Positions 8,223 through 18,791 of a stretch of 64,000 nucleotides of DNA are shown here, piece after piece. A program made the position numbers and the translations under genes. The notes below the pieces were generated by a model, which searched no databases, had not been told where the DNA came from, and saw only the letters and a list, made by a program, of their open reading frames with translations. The stretch spans positions 1,550,001 through 1,614,000 of the forward strand of contig NZ_AP023179.1 in assembly GCF_013426915.1 (NCBI RefSeq). The letters are read 5' to 3'. How positions within the stretch are numbered: the first letter of the stretch is position 1; each line of letters opens with the position of its first letter. This stretch comes from Paraburkholderia sp. PGU19 (GTDB taxonomy: Bacteria > Pseudomonadota > Gammaproteobacteria > Burkholderiales > Burkholderiaceae).

Positions 8223-10160
8223 TTAGCCGATTTGTTCGAGTTCCTCGTGCGCTTCGAGCCAGTCGGCTTCTAGCGTTTCGAGTCGTGCGCTGACATCTGC
8301 CTGACGGCGTATCGCTTCCGTCAGCTTGGTTTTTTGCTCGGCGGCGTAGCTGGCGGGATCGGCGACGAAGGTGTCGAGCGTCGTTTTTTCCGCGTTCAGC
8401 GCATCCATTTCCTTTTCGATCTTCGCGATGCGAGTCTGCAACGGCTTCTTCAGATGCGCGAGCTTCTGGCGTGTTTCCGCTTCGAGACGGCGCTGCTCCT
8501 TGCGATTGACCGAGGCATCCGCGCCGTTCGCGTCGCCGTTCGAAGCATCCGCCTTGAGCGCCGCGCGCTGTTCGGCGGCATGTTGCAGCAGCCAGTCGCG
8601 ATAGTCGTCGAGATCGCCGTCGAACGGTTGCAGCTTGTGCTTCGCGACGAGCATAAACTGGTCCGTGGTGGCGCGCAGCAAATGCCGGTCGTGCGACACG
8701 AGAATCAGCGTACCTTCGAACTGCGCGAGCGCCATGGTGAGTGCGTGGCGCGTTTCGAGGTCGAGGTGATTGGTCGGCTCGTCGAGTAGCAAGAGGTTCG
8801 GCTTCTGCCAGATGATCAGCGCCAGCGCGAGACGCGCCTTTTCGCCGCCGGAGAAGGGCGCGATGGCGGCCGTCGCCATGTCGCCGGAGAAGTTGAAGCT
8901 GCCGAGGAAATCGCGCAATTCCTGTTCGCGCGTGTCCGGTGCGAGCCGCCCCAGATGCTGCAATGGGGAATCGTCGGGCCGCAGCGTTTCCAGCTGATGC
9001 TGCGCGAAGTAACCGATCTGCAGGCCCTTGCCTTCGCGCACATGACCGCCGAGCGGCGCCAGCGTTCCCGCGAGCGTTTTGATCAGCGTCGACTTGCCTT
9101 GGCCGTTCGCGCCGAGCAGGCCGATACGCTGCCCGTTCTGAATGGACAGCGCGACACGATCGACAATGGGAATCTCGCCGCCGTCCACCGCGTGATAACC
9201 GCAGCGCACGTCTTCCATCACCATCATCGGATTGGGCGCGGAATTGGGCGCGCGGAACTCGAACGTGAACGGCGACGCGATATGCGCGGGCGCGATCAGT
9301 TCCATTTTTTCGAGCGCTTTCATGCGGCTTTGCGCCTGGCGCGCCTTCGTCGCCTGCGCCTTGAAGCGGTCGACGTAGCTCTGCAGATGCTCGATGGTCT
9401 TGCGCTGCTTTTCGTAAGCGCTCTGTTGCAGCGCCAGTTGTTGCGCGCGCAGCACTTCGAACTGCGAGTAGTTGCCGCCGTACCGCTTGATCTGCTGGTT
9501 CTCGAGATGCAGCGTAACATTACAGACCGAGTCAAGAAATTCGCGGTCGTGCGAGATCACGATCAGCGTGCCCGGATAACGGTGCAGCCAGTCTTCGAGC
9601 CAGACGATTGCGTCGAGATCCAGGTGGTTGGTCGGTTCGTCGAGCAGTAGCAGATCCGAGCGGCACATCAGCGCCTGCGCGAGATTCAGGCGCATGCGCC
9701 AGCCGCCCGAGAAGCTGCCGACGCTCGCGCGCGTCTGTTCGAGCGTGAAGCCGAGGCCGAGCAGCAGCGCCTCGGCGCGCGCGGGCGCCGTGTAGCCGTC
9801 GGCATCGGCAAACGCGGCGTGCGCTTCGCCTTCGGCCGCGCCGTCGTGCGCGGCGGAGGCGGCTGCAATGCGCGCCTCGATCTTGCGCAAGGCGGCGTCG
9901 CCGTCGAGCGTGTAGTCGAGCGCGGTCTTGTCGGCGGCGGGCGTTTCCTGTGCGACGTGCGCGATCTGCCACGACGGCGGAATCGAGACATCGCCGCCGT
10001 CCGCGTGCAGTTCGCCGAGCAGCACGGAGAACAACGTGGATTTGCCCGCGCCGTTAGCGCCCACGAGACCGGCCTTCTCGCCGGGATTGAGCGTGAAGGT
10101 GGTTTGTTCGAAGAGCGGTTTCGTGCCGCGCGCGAGACTGAACTGGTTAAAACGGATCAC
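8223..10160 (-). CDS. ABC-F family ATPase (YheS-like)
   Basis: 645 aa with two fused ABC domains and no membrane segment, typical of ABC-F proteins that act on ribosomes. First domain: Walker A GANGAGKST, signature SFSGGWRMRLNLA, Walker B LLLLDEPTNHLD. Second domain: GANGQGKST, FSGGEKARLALAL, LLLLDEPTNHLD. The linker between domains is rich in Lys/Gln/Ala (KARQAQSRMKALEKME), as in the P-site tRNA-interaction motif. The C-terminus is a coiled coil (about residues 545-645: KEQRRLEAETRQKLAHLKK...). The N-terminal sequence resembles E. coli YheS most, more than Uup or EttA. The subfamily is inferred. Confidence 0.93.
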   Translation of the reverse strand: MIRFNQFSLARGTKPLFEQTTFTLNPGEKAGLVGANGAGKSTLFSVLLGELHADGGDVSIPPSWQIAHVAQETPAADKTALDYTLDGDAALRKIEARIAAASAAHDGAAEGEAHAAFADADGYTAPARAEALLLGLGFTLEQTRASVGSFSGGWRMRLNLAQALMCRSDLLLLDEPTNHLDLDAIVWLEDWLHRYPGTLIVISHDREFLDSVCNVTLHLENQQIKRYGGNYSQFEVLRAQQLALQQSAYEKQRKTIEHLQSYVDRFKAQATKARQAQSRMKALEKMELIAPAHIASPFTFEFRAPNSAPNPMMVMEDVRCGYHAVDGGEIPIVDRVALSIQNGQRIGLLGANGQGKSTLIKTLAGTLAPLGGHVREGKGLQIGYFAQHQLETLRPDDSPLQHLGRLAPDTREQELRDFLGSFNFSGDMATAAIAPFSGGEKARLALALIIWQKPNLLLLDEPTNHLDLETRHALTMALAQFEGTLILVSHDRHLLRATTDQFMLVAKHKLQPFDGDLDDYRDWLLQHAAEQRAALKADASNGDANGADASVNRKEQRRLEAETRQKLAHLKKPLQTRIAKIEKEMDALNAEKTTLDTFVADPASYAAEQKTKLTEAIRRQADVSARLETLEADWLEAHEELEQIG

Positions 10161-10287
10161 AGCAGGGGCCGGCTCGAAGAAAAACGCTATTTTAGACTGC
10201 GCGGCGCGCGCTCAGGCATTGGCCGATCGGCCAGGTGGCGCGCGGCATCGAAACACCTACACTAACTACATTCCTGGAGGGCGAAAT

Positions 10288-10779
10288 ATGGCAGCGGACA
10301 ACACTTCTATTTATTCCTTTTCGGCGAGCACGCTGGGCGGCGAACCGGTCAGTCTCGACCGCTACGACGGCAAGGTGATGCTGATCGTCAATACGGCGAG
10401 CGAGTGCGGTTTCACGCCGCAATACGCGGGTTTGCAGAAGCTGCACGAGCAGTACGCGGCGCGCGGGCTGGAGGTGCTGGGTTTTCCGTGCAATCAGTTC
10501 GGCAAGCAGGAACCCGGCGACGCGGCGCAGATCGGTGCGTTCTGTGAGAAGAACTATGGCGTCACGTTCCAGATGTTCGACAAGATCGACGTGAACGGTT
10601 CGGACGCGCATCCGCTGTTCAAGTATCTGAAGGATGAAGCGCCCGGCGTGCTCGGCATCGAAGCGATCAAATGGAACTTCACGAAGTTCCTCGTCGACCG
10701 CAGCGGCAAGGTGGTCAAGCGCTACGCGCCCACCACGAAGCCCGAAACGATCACCGACGACATCGAAGCGCTGCTGTAA
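10288..10779 (+). CDS. Glutathione peroxidase (Cys type)
   Basis: 163 aa. The start at ATG 10288 follows a strong GGAGG at 10276-10280. The family motifs are complete: NTASECGFTPQY with the peroxidatic Cys (Cys, not selenocysteine), the GFPCNQFGKQEPG motif with a second Cys, and KWNFTKFLVDRSG with the catalytic Trp and Asn. Bacterial members of this BtuE-like group reduce hydroperoxides, often with thioredoxin rather than glutathione. No signal peptide, so cytoplasmic. The gene is divergent from the ABC-F gene and ends only 7 bp before the convergent cardiolipin synthase gene. Confidence 0.95.
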   Translation: MAADNTSIYSFSASTLGGEPVSLDRYDGKVMLIVNTASECGFTPQYAGLQKLHEQYAARGLEVLGFPCNQFGKQEPGDAAQIGAFCEKNYGVTFQMFDKIDVNGSDAHPLFKYLKDEAPGVLGIEAIKWNFTKFLVDRSGKVVKRYAPTTKPETITDDIEALL

Positions 10780-10786
10780 GCGCGCG

Positions 10787-12226
10787 TCACAGGATCGGCG
10801 CGAAGAGCCGCGCGACATGCATCAACACGCGCCGCAGCGCCGGCGCGTTGCGATACTCGCTGCGGTCGATTTCGAACGATTCGGCGAAGTCGCGCAGCAG
10901 CATCTCTTCGACTTCGAGCGCGAAGCCGTGGTCCACGGTCAGCACCATGATCTCGAAGTTCAGGCGGAACGACCGGTTGTCGAGATTCGCGCTGCCCACG
11001 GCTGCCGCGACGTCGTCGATCAGCACCACCTTCTGATGCAGAAAGCCCGGCCGGTAGCGAAATATGCGCACGCCCGCGCGTATCGAGTCGTACGCGTAGA
11101 GTTTCGACGCCTCGAATACGACGCGGTGATCGCGCCGGCTCGGAATCAGGATGCGCACGTCGACGCCGCGCAGCGCCGCGAGCCGCAAGGCCGCGAACAC
11201 GGCTTCGTCGGGCACGAGATAGGGCGTGGTGATCCAGACACGCTCGCGCGCCGCGTTGATCGCTTCGACGAAGAACAGCGAGCAGGTCTCCTGTTTGTCC
11301 GCCGGGCCCGTCGGCACGACGAGGCAGTGCATGCCGTCGCCAGGTCTCGCGGGCGGCGGTGAGTCGAAGTGCGGCAAGTCCTGGGTGGCCCAGTACCAGT
11401 CTTCCGTGAACACGAACTGGATGCTGGCGACGGCGGGGCCGCGCACTTCGATATGCGTATCGCGCCACGGTGACAGCGGCGGCTTACCACCCAGATACTC
11501 GACGCCGACGTTATGTCCGCCGACGAACGCGCGCTCGCCGTCCACCACGACGATCTTGCGGTGGTTGCGGAAGTTGAGCTGGAAACGGTTGACGAATTGC
11601 CGGTTCGTCGCGAACGGATGCATCTGCACGCCGCCCGCGAGCAGCGACGCGACATAGCGATGCGGCAGGTCGAAGCTGCCGATGCTGTCGTACAGCACGT
11701 ACACGCGCAAACCTTGCGCGGCCTTCGCGAGCAGCGCGTCCTTGAGCATCTCGCCGAGCGCGTCGGCGCGCACGATGAAGAACTGCACGACGATGTAGCG
11801 CTGCGCGTTTTCGATCGCATCGAGAATCGCCGCGAACGTCGCTTCGCCGTTCACGAGCGTGCGCACATGGTTATCCGGCAGAAATGGCATGCCGGACAGG
11901 CGCGTGAGCGAGCGCACGAAATGATGGCCGAGCGCTTCCGTCGGACGGCCGTGCGACGAGGCTTCCGTGTCCCACTCGGGCGGATGCGCGCGGGTGCGCA
12001 GCGTCTCGTTCTCGAGGCGGCGCGCGTCCGCGTAACCGGCGAACTTGCTGCGGCCGAGGAACAGATACGGAACCAGCGTCAGATACGGCATCGCGACGAG
12101 CGACACCGCCCACGCGATCGCGCCTTGCGATGTGCGGGTGTGCAGGATGGCGTGGCAAGCCGCGATCACGCCCAGCGCGTGGGCGAGAAACACGAGCGTG
12201 CCGATGTGAAGCAGATCGAATTGCAT
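10787..12226 (-). CDS. cls: Cardiolipin synthase
   Basis: 479 aa phospholipase D superfamily enzyme joining two phosphatidylglycerols into cardiolipin. Two N-terminal membrane helices (about residues 7-29 and 36-59) precede a cytoplasmic part with two HKD motifs: NHRKIVVVDGERAFVGGHN and HQKVVLIDDVAAAVGSANLD, each with the H-x-K-x4-D core. Length and layout match the ClsA type. The gene is convergent with the peroxidase gene and downstream of prmB on the same strand, but a strong terminator-like hairpin (12451-12494) and a 306-bp gap separate it from prmB, so it probably has its own promoter. Confidence 0.93.
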   Translation of the reverse strand: MQFDLLHIGTLVFLAHALGVIAACHAILHTRTSQGAIAWAVSLVAMPYLTLVPYLFLGRSKFAGYADARRLENETLRTRAHPPEWDTEASSHGRPTEALGHHFVRSLTRLSGMPFLPDNHVRTLVNGEATFAAILDAIENAQRYIVVQFFIVRADALGEMLKDALLAKAAQGLRVYVLYDSIGSFDLPHRYVASLLAGGVQMHPFATNRQFVNRFQLNFRNHRKIVVVDGERAFVGGHNVGVEYLGGKPPLSPWRDTHIEVRGPAVASIQFVFTEDWYWATQDLPHFDSPPPARPGDGMHCLVVPTGPADKQETCSLFFVEAINAARERVWITTPYLVPDEAVFAALRLAALRGVDVRILIPSRRDHRVVFEASKLYAYDSIRAGVRIFRYRPGFLHQKVVLIDDVAAAVGSANLDNRSFRLNFEIMVLTVDHGFALEVEEMLLRDFAESFEIDRSEYRNAPALRRVLMHVARLFAPIL

Positions 12227-12382
12227 AAGCGTGCGAGCGATGGCCTTCCGCTGCGCGTGGTTGACTTCGTGGCGGCACTTGTCGAGGCCGGGCTCGCTTA
12301 CTGGCTACAGTATTTGGCTACATGACCGGGCGACAGCAGCGCGGTCGCGCTCATATTACCGAAAGCGCCCGCGTCGCGGTCA

Positions 12383-12411
12383 GCCCGTCGTCAAAGCGTG
12401 ACGGGCATTTT
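12383..12411 (+). terminator. Plus-strand terminator-like hairpin without an assigned gene
   Basis: GCCCGTC (12383-12389) pairs with GACGGGC (12400-12406) around a 10-base loop, followed by ATTTTTA. In form it is a rho-independent terminator for the plus strand, but the genes on both sides run on the minus strand. Confidence 0.4.
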
Positions 12412-12450
12412 TACGCAAATCGACGCTTATGCACATCGAATGCACGAGCC

Positions 12451-12494
12451 AAAAGCACACGACGCACGGCGCCCAGGCGGGCGGCGTGCGTCGT
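12451..12494 (-). terminator. Terminator after prmB
   Basis: A 16-base arm at 12479-12494 pairs with 12459-12474 with one mismatch around a 4-base loop. Read on the minus strand it is followed by CTTTT. It sits about 40 bp past the prmB stop codon and would end that transcript before cls. Confidence 0.7.
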
Positions 12495-12532
12495 GGTGTG
12501 CGACGATCAGAGGCTTGCGGCCGTCAAATCCG

Positions 12533-13420
12533 TCAATTGCCGGGCAGATCGCTGGCCTGGATGAGGAACACGTTGTCGTCGCCGGCGCTGGTCGACATCC
12601 ATACGAGGTCGAGGCCGCCGAATGCCGCTTCGACATGCGCGCGTTCGTTGCCGATCTCGACCACCAGCACGCCTTCATCGGTCAGCCAGTTGCGTGCATC
12701 GGCGATGATGCGACGCACGATATCCATGCCGTCCGCGCCGCCCGCGAGCGCCATTTCCGGCTCGTGCTTGTATTCGGCGGGCAGGACCTTCATCGATTCC
12801 GCGTTCACGTACGGCGGATTCGTGATGATCACGTCGTAGCGGCGCTCGGGCAGCGGCGCGTAAAGATCGCCTTCGAAGAGCGCCACGCGTTCGTCGAGCT
12901 GGTAGTCGTGGACATTACGTGCCGCGACTTCGAGCGCGGCGGGCGACAGGTCAACGGCGTCGATGTCGGCATTCGGGAAGGCGTGCGCCGCGAGGATCGC
13001 GAGACACCCGGAGCCCGTGCACAGTTCGAGCACCGCGCCAACCTGTTCGGGGTCCTCGACATACGGCTGCAAGCCATCCTGCAGCAACTCGCCGATGAAC
13101 GAACGCGGCACGATCACGCGCTCGTCGACATGGAAGCGATAGCCGTGCATCCACGCTTCCTGCGTGATGTAGGCGGCGGGCACGCGATCCTTCGCGCGCC
13201 GCTCGACCACTTTCAGCACCGCGGCGATTTCTTCGGACGTGAGGCGTGCATCGAGAAACGGCTCGAGCAGGTCGATGGGCAGGTGCAGCGTATGCAGCAC
13301 AAGATAGGCGGCTTCGTCATAAGCGTTCGACGAGCCGTGGCCGAACGCCAGGTCGGCCTGGTTGAACTGCGACACCGCGTGGCGCAGCACATCGCGAACC
13401 GTGGAAAACGGATGAGTCAT
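12533..13420 (-). CDS. prmB: Ribosomal protein L3 N5-glutamine methyltransferase PrmB
   Basis: 295 aa SAM-dependent methyltransferase modifying a glutamine of ribosomal protein L3. The SAM-binding region VLELCTGSGCLAILAA is at about residues 130-145, and the catalytic NPPYVNAE motif that binds the glutamine amide is near residue 206. The N-terminal helical domain starting MTHPFSTVRDVLRHAVSQFN and the EAWMHGYRF / RVIVPRSFIGELL motif are PrmB-like and separate it from the release-factor enzyme PrmC. It starts 15 bp downstream of the dapE stop on the same strand, so the two are probably co-transcribed. Confidence 0.95.
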   Translation of the reverse strand: MTHPFSTVRDVLRHAVSQFNQADLAFGHGSSNAYDEAAYLVLHTLHLPIDLLEPFLDARLTSEEIAAVLKVVERRAKDRVPAAYITQEAWMHGYRFHVDERVIVPRSFIGELLQDGLQPYVEDPEQVGAVLELCTGSGCLAILAAHAFPNADIDAVDLSPAALEVAARNVHDYQLDERVALFEGDLYAPLPERRYDVIITNPPYVNAESMKVLPAEYKHEPEMALAGGADGMDIVRRIIADARNWLTDEGVLVVEIGNERAHVEAAFGGLDLVWMSTSAGDDNVFLIQASDLPGN

Positions 13421-13435
13421 GGTCTGGGCCCTCCG

Positions 13436-14704
<1,269 letters not shown>

Positions 14705-15070
14705 TCAGGCGAACAGCGACGCGTAGTTGTCCGCGGAAAAGCCCAGCGTCTTCACGCGTCCGTTCACGACGATCACAGGCCGCTTGATGATCGACGGTTT
14801 GTGGATCATCAGCGCGATCGCGCCAGCGGTCGTGTCGGCTTCGGCCTTGTGCACGTCCGACAGGCCGCGCCAGGTCGTGCCGCGCTTGTTGATGAGCTGA
14901 TCGAGCGGCACATCCTTGAGCCAGTCCTCGATCAGCTTGTCATTCACGCCGGCCTTCTTGAAGTCGTGAAACTCGAACTCGACGCCGTGTTCCTCGAGCC
15001 ACACGCGCGCTTTTTTCACGCTGTCGCAATTCGGAATGCCGTAGACGGTCGTCTTCGCGCCGCGCGCCAT
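14705..15070 (-). CDS. ArsC/Spx family reductase-like protein
   Basis: 121 aa with a thioredoxin-like fold. The N-terminus [25 protein letters not shown] places a single Cys at the active-site position, followed by a KRG-T region (LINKRGTTWRGL) and PSIIKRPVIVV, as in the YffB/ArsC-like family. A second redox Cys is absent, so it is unlikely to be a true arsenate reductase. YffB is thought to be glutathione-linked, but its physiological role is unclear. The start ATG overlaps the stop of dapD (ATGA), so translation is coupled. This gene is regularly found between dapD and dapE in Burkholderiaceae, which hints at a link to the pathway but proves nothing. Confidence 0.88.
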   Translation of the reverse strand: MARGAKTTVYGIPNCDSVKKARVWLEEHGVEFEFHDFKKAGVNDKLIEDWLKDVPLDQLINKRGTTWRGLSDVHKAEADTTAGAIALMIHKPSIIKRPVIVVNGRVKTLGFSADNYASLFA

Positions 15071-15897
15071 CAGTCGCCTCGCAGCAGTTCGTTCAGACCG
15101 ACCTTCGCGCGCGTCTTGGCGTCGACCTTCTTGACGATCACCGCGCAGTACAGGCTGTGCGAGCCGTCCTTCGACGGCAGGTTGCCCGCGACCACCACCG
15201 AGCCGGCCGGAATGCGGCCATACGTGACTTCGCCCGTTTCGCGGTCGTAGATCTTCGTGCTCTGGCCGAGGTACACGCCCATCGAAATAACCGAGTTCTC
15301 TTCGACGATCACGCCTTCCACGACTTCCGAGCGCGCACCGATGAAGCAGTTGTCTTCGATGATGACGGGGTTGGCCTGCAGCGGCTCCAGCACGCCGCCG
15401 ATGCCCACGCCGCCCGACAGGTGCACGTTCTTGCCGATCTGCGCGCACGAGCCGACGGTGGCCCACGTGTCGACCATCGTGCCTTCATCGACGTACGCGC
15501 CGATGTTCGTGTAGGACGGCATCAGCACGACGTTCTTCGCGATGAACGAGCCGCGGCGCGCGATGGCGGGCGGCACGACGCGGAAGCCGCCTGCGGCGAA
15601 GTCTTCAGCCGTGTAGTTGGCGAACTTCGACGGCACCTTGTCGTAGAACTGCGAGTAACCGCCAGCCGGCATCGGGGCGTTGTCTTCGAGGCGGAACGAC
15701 AGCAGCACGGCCTTCTTCAGCCACTGGTTGACGACCCAGTCGCCATCCTTCTTTTCGGCGACGCGCAGCGCGCCCTTGTCGAGTTGCTCGATGGCATGCG
15801 CGACGGCTTCGCGCACGTCGGCGGGCGCGGCCTTCGGCGACAGGTCGGCGCGGTTGTCCCAGGCGGTATCGATGATCTGCTGAAGTTGTTGCGACAT
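15070..15897 (-). CDS. dapD: Tetrahydrodipicolinate N-succinyltransferase DapD
   Basis: 275 aa from ATG 15897 ([19 protein letters not shown]). The frame runs further upstream but the extension is Arg-rich non-family sequence. It transfers succinyl from succinyl-CoA to tetrahydrodipicolinate in the lysine/DAP pathway. The central and C-terminal parts are left-handed beta-helix hexapeptide repeats ([56 protein letters not shown]). It is normally a trimer. It lies about 95 bp after dapC on the same strand and overlaps the arsC-like gene by four bases. Confidence 0.97.
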   Translation of the reverse strand: MSQQLQQIIDTAWDNRADLSPKAAPADVREAVAHAIEQLDKGALRVAEKKDGDWVVNQWLKKAVLLSFRLEDNAPMPAGGYSQFYDKVPSKFANYTAEDFAAGGFRVVPPAIARRGSFIAKNVVLMPSYTNIGAYVDEGTMVDTWATVGSCAQIGKNVHLSGGVGIGGVLEPLQANPVIIEDNCFIGARSEVVEGVIVEENSVISMGVYLGQSTKIYDRETGEVTYGRIPAGSVVVAGNLPSKDGSHSLYCAVIVKKVDAKTRAKVGLNELLRGD

Positions 15898-15992
15898 GTT
15901 CGTGGTGCTCTTTCGAGAAGGTTGAAATCGGAAAGCGGGTGAGGGCGGAGCGCAGCGGCGGCGCTCCCTGCGACGTGTGAGAACTGCCGGAT

Positions 15993-17210
15993 CTAGCTTT
16001 TCAGCGAGCGGCAGAACTCGACGATGCGCCGCGCGCCCTCCGTGCATTCGTCGACGCCCGCGACCAGCGCGAGGCGGACGAAATCGCGGCCGGGGTTCGT
16101 GTCGTGCGCGGTGCGCGCGAGATACGAGCCGGGCAGAACCGTCACATTATAGTCGGCGTACAGGCGGCGGGCGAACTCGTCGTCCGACAGGCCTGTGCGC
16201 GCGACATTCGCCCACAGGTAGAACGCGGCGTCGGGCAGCTTGACGTCGAGCACGTCGGCGAGCATCGGGGTGACGGTCGAAAACTTCTGCACGTACATCG
16301 CGCGGTTTTCGCGCACGTGCGCCTCGTCGCTCCACGCAGCAATGCTCGCAGTTTGAAAGACCGTCGACAAGGCCGCGCCGTGATATGTGCGGTATAGCAG
16401 GAACTGCTTGAGGATGGCCGCGTCGCCCGCGACGAAGCCCGAGCGCATGCCCGGCACGTTCGAGCGCTTGGACAGGCTCGACAGCATCACGAGCCGCTCG
16501 AAACCGCGGCCGAGCTTGTGCGCCGCTTCCAGACCGCCGAGCGGCGGACGCGCCTCGTCGAAATAGATCTCCGAGTAGCATTCGTCCGACGCGATCACGA
16601 AGCCGTGACGGTCCGACAGGTCGAACAGTTCGCGCCAGTCGTCGAGCGTCAGCACGGCGCCCGTCGGGTTGCCCGGCGAGCAGACGTAGAGCAGCTGCGT
16701 GCGCGCCCAGACGTCGTCGGGAATGGCGGAGTAGTCACACGCGAAGTTGCGTTTCGGGTCGCTGTTGGCGAAGTACGGCTGCGCACCCGCCAGCAGCGCC
16801 GCGCCTTCGTAGATTTGATAGAACGGGTTCGGACAGAGTACGATCGCAGGTTCGCCCTGCGCGTTTTTCTTCGGGTCGATCACCGTCTGCGCAAGCGCGA
16901 ACAGCGCCTCGCGCGAGCCGGACACGGGCAGCACCTGGGTGGCAGGGTCGACGGGCGGCAGGTTGTAGCGCCGCGTGACCCATTTCGCGATCGTTTCGCG
17001 CAGCGCCGGCGTGCCAAGCGTGAGCGGATAGGCCGCGAGACCGCCGAGCGAATCGATCACGGCTTTCTTGATCAGCTCGGGCGTCGGATGTTTCGGCTCG
17101 CCGATCCCGAAGCTGATGTGCGCAAGACTGGCGGGCGGTGTGACGTCCTTGAAGAGCAGACGCAGCTTTTCGAAGGGATAAGACTGAAGGGAGTCGAGTA
17201 GCGGATTCAC
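15993..17210 (-). CDS. dapC: Succinyldiaminopimelate transaminase DapC
   Basis: Fold-type I PLP aminotransferase making N-succinyl-LL-DAP. 405 aa if the GTG at 17210 ([22 protein letters not shown]) is the start, which is where the family begins; upstream in-frame codons encode Arg-rich sequence. Key motifs are [13 protein letters not shown], the substrate-loop [22 protein letters not shown] (Asn of the PLP-binding site), [13 protein letters not shown] (Asp to the PLP ring nitrogen), the PLP lysine in [16 protein letters not shown], and a C-terminal Arg for the carboxylate. It heads the dapC-dapD-arsC-like cluster. No good Shine-Dalgarno is visible before the GTG, so the exact start is less sure than the function. 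Confidence 0.93.
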   Translation of the reverse strand: MNPLLDSLQSYPFEKLRLLFKDVTPPASLAHISFGIGEPKHPTPELIKKAVIDSLGGLAAYPLTLGTPALRETIAKWVTRRYNLPPVDPATQVLPVSGSREALFALAQTVIDPKKNAQGEPAIVLCPNPFYQIYEGAALLAGAQPYFANSDPKRNFACDYSAIPDDVWARTQLLYVCSPGNPTGAVLTLDDWRELFDLSDRHGFVIASDECYSEIYFDEARPPLGGLEAAHKLGRGFERLVMLSSLSKRSNVPGMRSGFVAGDAAILKQFLLYRTYHGAALSTVFQTASIAAWSDEAHVRENRAMYVQKFSTVTPMLADVLDVKLPDAAFYLWANVARTGLSDDEFARRLYADYNVTVLPGSYLARTAHDTNPGRDFVRLALVAGVDECTEGARRIVEFCRSLKS

Positions 17211-17646
17211 TTGGCGGTTCGGCGTAGGTTCGGCGTGTTGCAGGACGGATTGTCGGACTGACACAGGCTGACACAGCGAAAGCGACGCGCGGCGGACAGG
17301 ATGCGCAAGGGCTCCGATGCGGCGGCATCGAAGCGGTTGCGCGGCACCGGCGACGAGCGGTCGATTATAGCGTGTCGGCGGGCCGCGGCACGGTGCATCG
17401 TCCATCTGGACAAGGCTTTGCGGCGCCGGGAACGAGATGGGCGCGCCAAATGCGATGCGCCCGGCACAAAGAAGAAAGTGGAGACACAATGCGGGCAGTC
17501 ACCGGATGCAACGGTAAAGAATTCAGCGGCAACGGCTGGCAGCGAACACGCGCCGCCGTCGCTGGCAATACACAGAGCCACAACGGCAACACGCAAGGCA
17601 AGGCAGTCATGCAATACACGCTGGACATCGGCGGGAGCATCGCGCG
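17211..17646. other. Divergent intergenic region dapC / EamA gene
   Basis: 436 bp between two divergent genes, so both promoters should be here. I found no convincing promoter pair. A short plus-strand frame (17489-17650, 53 codons) with a GGAG upstream ends in ATGA overlap with the EamA gene; it could be a leader peptide but is not called as a gene. Confidence 0.5.
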
Positions 17647-18624
17647 ATGAATCTCCCGCTTCGGAACACCTTGGGTAACGCATGGCCGACGCTCGCGATC
17701 ATGCTGGGCGCGTCGGTATGGGGCATGGTCTGGTATCCACTGCGCATGCTCCATGCGCTCGGCGTGACGGGCACGGCCGCGAGTGCGCTGACGAGCGGCG
17801 CAGGATGCCTGTTCGTGCTGCTCGTACGGCGCAGCGCGATCAGGACGGTCCGCTGGCATTGGCTGCTGCCCGCGCTCGCGCTGTTCGCGGGCATCACCAA
17901 TCTCGGCTTCGTGTGGGGCGCGATCCACGGCCAGGTGATGCGCGTGCTGCTGCTGTTCTACCTGACGCCAGCATGGACCGCGCTGTTCGCGCATTTCATC
18001 CTCCACGAGCGGCTGACGTGGGCGGGCGCGGGGCTCGCCGCGCTGTCGCTGGCGGGCGCGATGATGATGCTGTGGTCGCCGCAGCTCGGCATTCCCGTGC
18101 CCGGCAGCCTCGCCGAATGGGCGGGGCTCGCGGCGGGCATGTCCTTCGCGATGAGCAACGTGCTGATCCTCAAGACGAGCCGCGTGCTGCCCGGCATGAA
18201 GGCGGAGATGCGCACGGCGGTGATCTTCGGCGGCGCGGCGATTTTTGGTGGTTGCGCATCTTTCTTCGAATCGATGCCCGCGCCGCCGACGGGCGAGCAC
18301 ATCGGCATCGCCGTGTTCCTCGTGCTCGCGATCGGCTTCGTGCTGGCCACCAACAACATGCTCGTGCAATACGGACTCGCACGCGTCCCCGCCAACCGGG
18401 CGTCGATCATCATGCTGTTCGAGATCGTCATCACGGCGCTCACGGCGTGGCTGTTCGCGGGCGAAGTGCCCGGTCCGCGCGAATGGGCGGGCGGCGCGTG
18501 CATCGTGCTGGCGTCGGCGCTGTCGAGCTGGGTGCATCGGGCGAAGCCTGCGGAGAAGACGGACGCCGGCAAGGATGGAAACGCTGACGGCAACGGTAAG
18601 AATCGCCCACGCGCGATGGTATGA
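17647..18624 (+). CDS. EamA family (drug/metabolite) transporter
   Basis: 325 aa inner-membrane protein with about ten hydrophobic segments in two EamA repeats (first begins LAIMLGASVWGMVWYPLRML; second begins EWAGLAAGMSFAMSNVLIL). The C-terminal tail (HRAKPAEKTDAGKDGNADG) is hydrophilic and probably cytoplasmic. EamA proteins export amino acids or other small metabolites, and the substrate cannot be read from sequence. ATG 17647 overlaps the TGA of a short upstream frame. The gene stands alone, divergent from dapC, with smc 167 bp downstream. Confidence 0.88.
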   Translation: MNLPLRNTLGNAWPTLAIMLGASVWGMVWYPLRMLHALGVTGTAASALTSGAGCLFVLLVRRSAIRTVRWHWLLPALALFAGITNLGFVWGAIHGQVMRVLLLFYLTPAWTALFAHFILHERLTWAGAGLAALSLAGAMMMLWSPQLGIPVPGSLAEWAGLAAGMSFAMSNVLILKTSRVLPGMKAEMRTAVIFGGAAIFGGCASFFESMPAPPTGEHIGIAVFLVLAIGFVLATNNMLVQYGLARVPANRASIIMLFEIVITALTAWLFAGEVPGPREWAGGACIVLASALSSWVHRAKPAEKTDAGKDGNADGNGKNRPRAMV

Positions 18625-18791
18625 TTGCCCCTCATCGGCCGGCGGTGCAGCGTAGGGCGTACCGCGGCGCCGGAATCGCAGCGGGCTCGCGCTCCATCGT
18701 GCCGTCAGTCGGGGTGTGAACCCGATGGCGGTTCGCAGATGAACCCGCGCGTTCCGTTTCCATAAATTATTTCTCAAACAGCGAAATCGCC

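Larger units (their letters stand above)
12227..12532. other. Intergenic region between prmB and cls
   Basis: 306 bp without a convincing gene. It contains a minus-strand terminator-like hairpin just after prmB (12451-12494) and a second hairpin followed by five T in the plus direction (12383-12411) with no known plus-strand gene before it. The cls promoter should lie between 12230 and 12450, but no clear -35/-10 pair was found. Confidence 0.6.

Noticed and set aside
14705..15070. True arsenate reductase
   Set aside because: Only one Cys at the active site and a dap-gene context without other ars genes.
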